A DNA stretch of 64,000 bases from Coriobacteriaceae bacterium (lineage in GTDB: Bacteria; Actinomycetota; Coriobacteriia; Coriobacteriales; Coriobacteriaceae): positions 62,001-126,000 of the forward strand of contig DAJPFV010000001.1 in assembly GCA_025993015.1 (NCBI GenBank). Direction: 5' to 3'. Shown piece after piece: positions 9,966 through 16,076 of the stretch. Position 1 is the stretch's first letter; each line of letters opens with the position of its first letter. A program made the translations under genes and the position numbers. The notes below the pieces were generated by a model, which searched no databases, was not told the DNA's origin, and saw only the letters and a program-made list of their open reading frames with translations.

Positions 9966-11204
9966 ATGGAAGGCGAAACGGTCATCGCGGGCGTCGACAC
10001 GCACAAGGACGTGCATGTCCTGTGCCTGCTCGACGGCCTCGGGAGGAAGATCTGGAGCGGGAGCTTCGGGGCCGACCCCGAGGGCTACGACAGGCTGGCG
10101 GAGGCGATAGGCGACCCGGGGAGCTGCATGGTCGTCGGCGTCGAGGGCACGGCATCGTACGGGGCCGGGCTGACGAGGAGGCTCGTGGAGCTCGGGTACA
10201 ACGTCGTCGAGGTGCTCAGGCCCAAGAGGGACAAGGCGAGGCCCGGCGAGGGGAAGAGCGACCCGCTGGACGCCGAGCGCGCGGCGCGCAAGGCGGCGTC
10301 CGGGAGGGGCTGCTCCGTGCCGAAGTCGCAGGACGGCTGGGTCGAGGCGGTGCGCCAGCTCTACGTCGCGCGCAGGCTGGCCGTCGCGACGTCCACGTCC
10401 TGCGTGGCCTGCGCGAAGTCGATGCTCACGACGGCCCCGGGCGCCCTGAGGGAGCGGTTCAGGGGCCGCGAGCGGCCGAAGGACCTCATGCCGCTGCTCG
10501 CGCGCGGGAGGAAGGCGGGCGACGCGCTCGAGGAGAGCGTGCTGGCCTCGCTGCGGTCCGTCGCGGCGGTCTGGAAGGAGGCCCGCAGCCAGGTCGAGTC
10601 CCTCAACGAGCGCATCCGCGCGCTGCTGGAGGCGAACGCGCCCGCGCTGCTCGGCATCGAGGGCTGCGGCACGACGACCGCCGCCGCCCTGGTCGTGGCC
10701 GCCGGCGACAACCCCGGCAGGCTGAAGGGCGAGGCGGCGTTCTCGATGCTGTGCGGCGTCTCCCCGATCCCCGCGTCGAGCGGGAAGACGGAGCGGCACA
10801 GGCTCAACCGCGGCGGCAACCGGCAGGCGAACTGGGCGCTCTACGAGATCGCGATCAAGCGCATGACGTACGACGAGAGGACGAGGAGGTACGTGGCGAG
10901 GCGGACCTCCGAGGGGAAGTCCCGGCGGGAGGCGGTCCGCTGCCTGAAGCGCTACATAGCGCGGGAGGTGTACCGCGTGCTCATGGACCCGAATCCCGAC
11001 GGCGCCGCGCCGGAGGGCCCCGAGCTCGCGAAGATGCGCAAGGCGATGCGGGTGACTCAGAAGAAAGCCGCCGCGGAGCTCGGCCTGTCCGCAGCCACAC
11101 TCGGGCACTTGGAACGGGGGAAACGGCGGTCGACGAAACTGGAGAGGAGGTATTACGAGCTCCTGTGCGAATTGAAGGGAGCGCTCCCGCAAACTGTCTA
11201 TTGA
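9966..11204 (+). CDS. IS110-family transposase with C-terminal HTH
   Basis: A 412-residue DEDD recombinase. The N-terminal RuvC-like domain begins GVDTHKDVHV (first Asp near residue 8), with the Glu in VGVEGTASYG near 59 and the Asp pair in KSDPLDAER near 97-101. The C-terminal Tnp domain has LLGIEGCGTTTAAALV near 227 and GVSPIPASSGKTE with the serine region near 265. Unusually, about 50 extra residues at the end (KMRKAMRVTQKKAAAELGLS, then GHLERGKRRS) look like an XRE-type helix-turn-helix. The ATG at 9966 has a GAGGGGAGCG ribosome site; an upstream in-frame ATG at 9861 lies in the presumed bridge-RNA region. The gene's GC content is clearly higher than that of the intergenic DNA around it. 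Confidence 0.9.
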   Translation: MEGETVIAGVDTHKDVHVLCLLDGLGRKIWSGSFGADPEGYDRLAEAIGDPGSCMVVGVEGTASYGAGLTRRLVELGYNVVEVLRPKRDKARPGEGKSDPLDAERAARKAASGRGCSVPKSQDGWVEAVRQLYVARRLAVATSTSCVACAKSMLTTAPGALRERFRGRERPKDLMPLLARGRKAGDALEESVLASLRSVAAVWKEARSQVESLNERIRALLEANAPALLGIEGCGTTTAAALVVAAGDNPGRLKGEAAFSMLCGVSPIPASSGKTERHRLNRGGNRQANWALYEIAIKRMTYDERTRRYVARRTSEGKSRREAVRCLKRYIAREVYRVLMDPNPDGAAPEGPELAKMRKAMRVTQKKAAAELGLSAATLGHLERGKRRSTKLERRYYELLCELKGALPQTVY

Positions 11205-11220
11205 CAACTTATAGGAGCGT

Positions 11221-11310
11221 CGGTTTTAATTTCGCGATTTTTCCCATGGTCAAGTAATACCGGTCCAGCCCCGTAATCCGCCATACTTTTGAAACCAGCC
11301 CATTTGGGAC
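11221..11310. repeat. right half of the split palindromic element
   Basis: GGTTTTAATTTCGCGATTTT at 11222 matches GGTTTTGATTTCACAATTTC at 14235 in the uninterrupted relative, and AGCCCATTT is shared further on. Its 11260-11295 part is the inverted copy of 9573-9608. The stretch 11311-11384 up to the next insertion sequence holds no recognisable gene. Confidence 0.65.
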
Positions 11311-11391
11311 GGGCCTCTTATGACTCCTTTTTTCCCGCACGCTTGCCAGGGTGGCCATGCTAAGGAGTGTCCCGAAGTGCCGGCATAGACG

Positions 11392-11406
11392 ATATGAGCA
11401 GGACAT
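11392..11406. repeat. left sub-terminal inverted repeat of the IS1111-like element
   Basis: ATATGAGCAGGACAT, the exact reverse complement of 12932-12946. Confidence 0.85.
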
Positions 11407-11513
11407 AAAAACATTGAGAGCCCCTGCTGCATGAAAGACCGCGGATTAGGCCGACAATGGTGAGTGTCTAATTCAGCCGCGGCGGCCACGCCGCATTCAT
11501 GGAAGGGGCTCCC

Positions 11514-12626
11514 ATGCTCGATACTACCACCTTCGTCGGCCTCGACGTCCACGCCCGCTCGATAAAGGCAGTCTCCCTCGACGTCATGACCGGGGAGGTG
11601 CGCTGCGCGACCTTCGGCTACGACGCCGGGGCAGTCGCGGGGTGGGTGCGGTCCGCGGACCCAAAGGCCAGGTGCGTGTACGAGTCCGGGGTCACGGGGT
11701 TCGACCTGCAGAAGAGGCTCTCCGGCCTCGGGGTCGACTGCGTGGTCGGCGCCGTCTCGAAGATGATCAAGCCCAGCGCGGACAGGCGCAGGAAGAACGA
11801 CCGCAACGACGCCGAGTTCCTCGCCCGCATGCTGTCGGTCGGCAACGTCGTCGAGGTGTGGGTCCCCGACGACGAGTGCGAGGCCGCCCGCGACCTGACC
11901 AGGGCGCTCGAGGACGCGAGGGACGACCTCTCGCGCGCGAAGCAGCGGCTCTCCAAGTTCCTGCTCAGGCACGGGCTCGCCTTCGACGAGAGGACGCCCA
12001 CCGGCCGCAGGAAGGGCAACTGGACCCGGGCGCACTGGTCCTGGATCGAGTCGATTAGGTTCGCGGAGGGGGCCGACAACGACGTGCTCGCCTACTACGT
12101 CGACGCGGTCAGGCGGGCGGCGGAGGAGAAGGCGAGGCTCGAGGGGCTCGTCGAGGCCGAGGCCCGCAAGCCCAGGTGGAGGAGGAGGGTCGACTCCCTG
12201 CGCTGCCTCAAGGGCGTCGACACCGCGACGGCCGCCGACCTCGTGTTCGAGGCCGGCGAGTTCTCGAGGTTCAGGAACGCCCGGTCGTTCGCCGCATGGG
12301 TCGGCCTGACGCCCTCCGAGCACTCCAGCGGGGAGAGCGACCGCAGGGGCGCGATCACCAAGGCGGGCAACAAGCACCTGAGGAAGGCGCTGGTCGAGGC
12401 CGCGTGGCACTACCTGACGTGCTCGGGGCGGCCGAAGGACCTCGCCAAGGGCCAGGCCCCGGACCGGGTCGCCCGCAGGCATGCCGCCAAGGGCGTGCGG
12501 AGGCTGGCCGAGAGGCGGGAGGCGCTGCTCGCGCGCGGGGTCCACGGCAACAAGGCGAACGTGGCCACGGCGCGCGAGCTCGCCTGCTGGGTGTGGGCGG
12601 TCGGCCTCATGGCCGAGGAGGCGTAG
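11514..12626 (+). CDS. IS110-family transposase (IS1111-like)
   Basis: A 370-residue DEDD recombinase. FVGLDVHARSIKA (Asp near residue 10), the Glu in YESGVTGFDLQKRL near 61, and KNDRNDAEFLARML with two Asp near 94-97 form the RuvC-like site. The Tnp domain has CLKGVDTATAADLVFEAGEF near 230 and WVGLTPSEHSSGESDRRG near 262-279, including the catalytic-serine region, then AGNKHLRKALVEAAW. The ATG at 11514 follows GGAAGGGGCTCCC; an in-frame ATG at 11499 has no ribosome site. It is only distantly related to the transposase 1.5 kb upstream, so the two elements are separate arrivals rather than a duplication. Confidence 0.93.
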   Translation: MLDTTTFVGLDVHARSIKAVSLDVMTGEVRCATFGYDAGAVAGWVRSADPKARCVYESGVTGFDLQKRLSGLGVDCVVGAVSKMIKPSADRRRKNDRNDAEFLARMLSVGNVVEVWVPDDECEAARDLTRALEDARDDLSRAKQRLSKFLLRHGLAFDERTPTGRRKGNWTRAHWSWIESIRFAEGADNDVLAYYVDAVRRAAEEKARLEGLVEAEARKPRWRRRVDSLRCLKGVDTATAADLVFEAGEFSRFRNARSFAAWVGLTPSEHSSGESDRRGAITKAGNKHLRKALVEAAWHYLTCSGRPKDLAKGQAPDRVARRHAAKGVRRLAERREALLARGVHGNKANVATARELACWVWAVGLMAEEA

Positions 12627-12931
12627 GGGGGGGCGGTCCCCCGCACATAAGCCAGTCACCCCGGAAGCGGTTCGATCCGAAGCCGTTGAGGCGAACCTCA
12701 GGTCCCTTTTCTGCGAGCGCCCAGGGCGCCACACGCGTGCACAGACTGTCGGTTCGACGAAGAAGCCTCAGCCGTAGCAACGGATTGCCCAGCGAGAGAT
12801 CGCCACGGGCGGATATTAAACTGCAAAGACGAGCGTCGGGAAGACACGCCGAGGTCGCCGCGGACGGGTTGATATAGGGAGAGGGCCTGACCCCATATCG
12901 TTGGGGCCAGGCCCGATTTTGCCTCTTGACA
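12627..12931 (+). ncRNA. candidate bridge/seek RNA region of the IS1111-like element
   Basis: In IS1111-type elements the guide RNA lies between the transposase stop and the right inverted repeat. This 305-base segment has that position and no coding content, and it contains a strong hairpin at 12883-12914. The RNA's ends and guide loops are not resolvable by eye. Confidence 0.45.
12883..12914 (+). terminator. hairpin with T-run at the right end of the IS
   Basis: GGGCCTG-CCCC pairs with GGGG-CAGGCCC around an 8-base loop and is followed by a short T-run (12917-12920). It could terminate the transposase transcript or the guide RNA. Confidence 0.6.
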
Positions 12932-12946
12932 ATGTCCTGCTCATAT
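12932..12946. repeat. right sub-terminal inverted repeat of the IS1111-like element
   Basis: ATGTCCTGCTCATAT, the exact reverse complement of 11392-11406. Confidence 0.85.
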
Positions 12947-13012
12947 TAAAAGGAACATCCCTATCTTTCAGGCATGGGATACCATGATGGCAACCTAGCG
13001 AAAGGATATTTC

Positions 13013-14101
13013 ATGGCACATGTCGATGACCAGCGTGTGACGCGCGTGCTCGATGCGCTCGAGGCTCAGCACCCCGGCGCGCAGCTGCTCGTAAACGACC
13101 CGTGGTCGATCTACTACCTGACCGGCTTTTATGCCGACATGTTCGAGCGTTTTTGCGGCGTGCTGCTCGCGCGCGACGCCGAGCCGGTGATCCTGGTCAA
13201 CGCGCTGCACCAACTACCCGAGCACGACAACGCGCGCGTTGCCTACCACACCGATACTGACATCGTGGCCGATGCCATCGCGCGCGAGATCGATCCGACC
13301 AAGCCCCTTGGCATCGACACCGTCATGCGCTCGGGCTTTTTGATGCCCCTTCTGGAGCGCCATGCCGCGAGCGAGTTCTTCCTGGGCGACTTCGCCGTGA
13401 CAGCTGCCCGCACGTACAAGGACGCTGCCGAGCAGGAGCTCATGCGCGTGTCCTCGGCCGCCAACGACGCCGTGATGGCCGACGCGATCAAGCTCGTCCA
13501 CGGGGGCGTGACGGAGCGCGAGATTGCCGACCAGATGCTCGGCCTGTATCGCAAGCACGGCTGCGAGGGCTTTAGCTTCCCGCCCATCGTGAGCTTTGGT
13601 GCCAACGCCGGCGACCCGCATCACGAGCCAGACGACACCGTGCTCAAGCGCGGCGATGCAGTGCTGTTCGACATTGGCGGGCGCCATCGCAACTACTGCT
13701 CGGACATGACGCGCACGTTCTTTTGGGGCGAACCGGATAAGGAGACGGCACGCATCTACGACATCGTGCGTCGCGCCAACGAGGCTGCCGAGGCGCTCAT
13801 CGCGCCGGGCGTGCGCATGTGCGATCTGGACCGCGCCGCACGCGACGTGATTGAGGACGCTGGCTACGGCAAGTTCTTTACGCACCGCCTGGGCCACTCA
13901 ATCGGCCTGCAGGACCACGAGCCAGGCGATGTTTCGCTCGCCAACGAGCAGGTTATCGAGCCGGGTATGACGTTCTCCATCGAGCCGGGTATCTACCTCC
14001 CCGGCCGCACCGGCGTCCGCATCGAGGACCTGGCCCTAGTCACCGAGACGGGCGTCGAGATCCTCAACAACTACCCCCACGATCCAGTCCGCCTGGACTA
14101 G
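13013..14101 (+). CDS. M24-family Xaa-Pro peptidase
   Basis: A 362-residue metallopeptidase of the pita-bread fold that would cut X-Pro bonds in peptides in the cytoplasm. The N-terminal creatinase-like domain (about 1-120) has WSIYYLTGFYADMFERFCGV. The metal-binding residues are visible: DIGGRHRNYCSDMTRTF (two Asp), HRLGHSIGLQDHE (His), SIEPGIYLPGR (Glu) and RIEDLALV (Glu). The ATG at 13013 has an AAAGGATATTTC ribosome region; the frame is open to 12974 but that part has no start signal. Its native promoter may have been displaced, because the IS1111-like element ends only about 65 bases upstream. A terminator follows at 14181. Confidence 0.9.
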   Translation: MAHVDDQRVTRVLDALEAQHPGAQLLVNDPWSIYYLTGFYADMFERFCGVLLARDAEPVILVNALHQLPEHDNARVAYHTDTDIVADAIAREIDPTKPLGIDTVMRSGFLMPLLERHAASEFFLGDFAVTAARTYKDAAEQELMRVSSAANDAVMADAIKLVHGGVTEREIADQMLGLYRKHGCEGFSFPPIVSFGANAGDPHHEPDDTVLKRGDAVLFDIGGRHRNYCSDMTRTFFWGEPDKETARIYDIVRRANEAAEALIAPGVRMCDLDRAARDVIEDAGYGKFFTHRLGHSIGLQDHEPGDVSLANEQVIEPGMTFSIEPGIYLPGRTGVRIEDLALVTETGVEILNNYPHDPVRLD

Positions 14102-14104
14102 CCA

Positions 14105-14135
14105 ATGTGACAAAGGGACTGCCCCTTTGTCACAT
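14105..14135. repeat. ATGTGACAAAGGG hairpin
   Basis: A perfect 13-bp inverted repeat (14105-14117 and 14123-14135) with a 5-base loop, placed just after the peptidase stop. It has no T-run. It looks like an extragenic palindrome rather than a terminator. Confidence 0.7.
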
Positions 14136-14180
14136 CCCACTAACGCCGCGCCACAAAAACGGCCTATCTACTACATTTAA

Positions 14181-14203
14181 CCCGCATGGGTCGACCATGC
14201 GGG
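14181..14203 (+). terminator. terminator of the M24 peptidase gene
   Basis: CCCGCATGG / CCATGCGGG with a 5-base loop followed by a T-run at 14205-14211. Confidence 0.75.
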
Positions 14204-14205
14204 TC

Positions 14206-14365
14206 TTTTTTGAAAATCGGCAAGCTCTCTACCTGCGGTTTTGATTTCACAATTTCCCGTGTGGTCGAGGGTAGTCGGCAAAACGTAGTAGATAAGCCCA
14301 TTTCGTGGCAAGCGAGTCAACTCGGGGCACAGGGCAGCTAAAAAAGCCTCATCCCAAATTGACTG
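14206..14365. repeat. uninterrupted copy of the element hit by the first IS110
   Basis: Positions 14218-14300 contain TCTACCTGCGGTTTTGATT, then a variant of the GTGGTCGAG block and AAGCCCATTT, in the same order as the two halves flanking the IS at 9661-11220. Bases 14340-14365 hold, on the minus strand, a variant of the CAATTTGGGACGAGCCTC block found at 9414. This is what makes the IS ends measurable. No coding gene is supported here. Confidence 0.6.
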
Positions 14366-14371
14366 CTTTTG

Positions 14372-14438
14372 AGTTGCGGTGAGATACGGACTATTTAAGG
14401 CTTCTAGCCAAGAAAACAGTCCGTATTTCACCGCAACT
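14372..14438. repeat. TTGCGGTGAAATA hairpin element, copy 2
   Basis: Arms of 21 bases at 14372-14392 and 14418-14438 with one mismatch. The inner arm is the CGGACT type. It lies at the 3' end of folC. Confidence 0.85.
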
Positions 14439-14452
14439 GATGAGGGGATAGG

Positions 14453-15796
14453 TTAGCGCAGCAGGCCGGCTACTTCGCCGGCTAGGGTGATGGTGCCGGC
14501 TGCTACGAAGGACTCGCCCGCGGCATCGAAGGCAGCGAGGGCCTCGGACACACTCGGATATACGCCCGTGAGCTTATCGGCGTCCACAAGGGCGGCGAGC
14601 TCCTCTGCCGGCAGGGCGCGATCGGAATCGGTCTGGCTCACGACCACCCGGGGGAACGCCGGAACCAGAACGTCGACGATACCCGCCACGTCCTTATCGG
14701 CCAGCGCGGCACACAGCAGCGTGGGGCGGTTCTCCACGCACGGATCGATCTCGTCCAGTGCGCTCACAAAGTTCTCGCAGCTCTGGGGGTTATGGCAGGC
14801 GTCGATCAGCTTGAGCGGATCGGTTCCCAGCACATCAAAGCGACCCGGCGTGGGACAGCCCATAAGCGACGCATCGAGCTTGTCATGGTCGAGTTCGCGA
14901 CCCAGATACCCCTCGCACAGCATAATCGCGCACGCGGCATTCTGCGGCTGATAGGCCGGCTTGACCATGCTCGAGGTATAGATCGCGCGCGGCGTGGTGC
15001 AGCTAAACTCCACCGTATCGCCCACATGCGCCGACAACTTGGTCGTGGCATGGTTCACCACGAGCGGCACAACGCCGCACTCGCGACAACGCGTATCCAT
15101 CACACACTGAACACTCGCCTCATGCGTACCCTCGCCCAAAACAACCAGGCGCCCAGGCTTAATAACCGCAGCCTTCTCCCCCGCAATAGCCTCGAGCGTA
15201 TCGCCCAGGATGCGCGTGTGGTCGAGCCCGATGCCGGTGATGGCAACGGCGACGGGATCGGTCGCACTCGTGGCGTCCCAACGGCCGCCCATACCGACCT
15301 CGAGCACGGCAACGTCCACCGCAGCCTCGGCAAACACCACCAGTGCGGCAGCCGTCAGCAGGTCAAACGGTGTGATGGTATAGGCGCGCTCCCCCGCCGC
15401 CACACGACGAGCATTCACGAGATGCCCCGCCTCGACGGCGGCAGAAACGCCACGGGCAAACGCCTCATCGCTCACGACGCGCCCATCGACCTCCATGCGC
15501 TCGGGATAGCGCACCAACTGCGGCGACGTATACAGTGCGGTCTTTAACCCCTCACCACGAAGGATGGCAGCCGAAAAACGCGAGGTCGAAGTCTTGCCAT
15601 TGGTACCGGCAACCTGAATGCAATCGAAATACTCGTCCGGACGTCCCAGCTCATCAAGCATATCGACAACCGTCTCAAGCAGAGGCCCAGCATCCCCAGA
15701 AATCCGCCCCGTATCAGCAGCAAGCCCCACAGCCTCATCAAACGAAAGCAAATCAAACGAGAACGGCACAGAATACGACCCAGAACGCTTAGCCAT
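14453..15796 (-). CDS. folC: folylpolyglutamate synthase / dihydrofolate synthase
   Basis: A 447-residue Mur-ligase-family enzyme that adds glutamate to folates and makes dihydrofolate from dihydropteroate. The P-loop VAGTNGKTSTSRF lies near residues 60-72, LEVGMGGRWDATS near 156, and ITGIGLDHTRILGDTLEAIA near 175 with the catalytic His. The C-terminal glutamate-ligase domain begins near 290 (CPTPGRFDVLGTDPLKLIDACHNPQS). Start MAKRSGSYS at 15796 follows GGAGACTTTGGGTT. It lies downstream of valS on the same strand, separated by a structured repeat of 100 bases. Pairing of valS and folC is common in bacteria. Confidence 0.93.
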   Translation of the reverse strand: MAKRSGSYSVPFSFDLLSFDEAVGLAADTGRISGDAGPLLETVVDMLDELGRPDEYFDCIQVAGTNGKTSTSRFSAAILRGEGLKTALYTSPQLVRYPERMEVDGRVVSDEAFARGVSAAVEAGHLVNARRVAAGERAYTITPFDLLTAAALVVFAEAAVDVAVLEVGMGGRWDATSATDPVAVAITGIGLDHTRILGDTLEAIAGEKAAVIKPGRLVVLGEGTHEASVQCVMDTRCRECGVVPLVVNHATTKLSAHVGDTVEFSCTTPRAIYTSSMVKPAYQPQNAACAIMLCEGYLGRELDHDKLDASLMGCPTPGRFDVLGTDPLKLIDACHNPQSCENFVSALDEIDPCVENRPTLLCAALADKDVAGIVDVLVPAFPRVVVSQTDSDRALPAEELAALVDADKLTGVYPSVSEALAAFDAAGESFVAAGTITLAGEVAGLLR

Positions 15797-15956
15797 AACC
15801 CAAAGTCTCCAATTACAGAAAAAGAGGCCCATCAAATAGAATGATCCCCTCGCGTTGACAATATCAGCCTTTACCCGCTTGCAGCAAGATCAAGGCCACA
15901 ACCCAGTGGCCCTTTCACGCCAGATGCAAACAACAACGTAACCGCACTAGGAGCGG

Positions 15957-16057
15957 CCCGATGCTTTGCTCGCCGCAAGTTCCGCACGCAAAGGACAGCA
16001 CTTAATGTGCTGTCCGTCTTGCGCAGGACTGTCCGCAGCGGAGAGCAAAGCATCGGG
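15957..16057. repeat. multi-stem palindromic element between valS and folC
   Basis: The outer arms CCCGATGCTTTGCTC (15957-15971) and GAGCAAAGCATCGGG (16043-16057) match perfectly over 15 bp. In the middle lies a separate perfect 9-bp hairpin, GGACAGCAC / GTGCTGTCC (15993-16015). GCAAG and CTTGC between the two stems can also pair. This three-tier layout resembles the elements at 59311 and 60616, but the sequence is unrelated. It is in the valS-folC intercistronic region. Confidence 0.8.
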
Positions 16058-16076
16058 ACGCGCCCCCAAGTAAACC

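Larger units (their letters stand above)
9661..11220 (+). mobile_element. IS110-family insertion sequence (IS110 subgroup)
   Basis: About 1.56 kb. The ends are inferred by comparison: the sequence left of 9660 ends in TCTACCTGC and the sequence right of 11221 begins CGGTTTTAATTTC, while the uninterrupted relative at 14226-14244 reads TCTACCTGCGGTTTTGATT. A single C is shared at both junctions, so the ends are known to within a base or two. The left non-coding end is long (about 305 bases) and the right one short (16 bases), as in the IS110 subgroup. There are no terminal inverted repeats. RE carries TTGACA at 11201-11206 and LE carries GATAAT at 9664-9669; joined in a circle they would sit 17-18 bp apart. 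Confidence 0.75.
11385..12949 (+). mobile_element. IS110-family insertion sequence (IS1111-like subgroup)
   Basis: About 1.56 kb. ATATGAGCAGGACAT at 11392-11406 and its perfect reverse complement at 12932-12946 bracket the transposase. Sub-terminal inverted repeats of this size are the mark of the IS1111 subgroup, where the true ends lie a few bases outside them; the outer coordinates given are therefore approximate. The 3' non-coding end (12627-12931) is longer than the 5' one, also as in IS1111. TTGACA at 12926-12931 abuts the right repeat. Confidence 0.75.

Noticed and set aside
12926..12949. Promoter of the M24 peptidase using TTGACA at 12926
   Set aside because: TATTAA is only 12 bp away, and the TTGACA lies inside the end of the IS1111-like element.
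14177..14431. 84-codon minus-strand ORF beginning MKYGLF
   Set aside because: It starts inside a hairpin repeat and runs through another intergenic element; similar frames begin at the other CGGACT-type copy, so it reflects the repeat rather than a gene.
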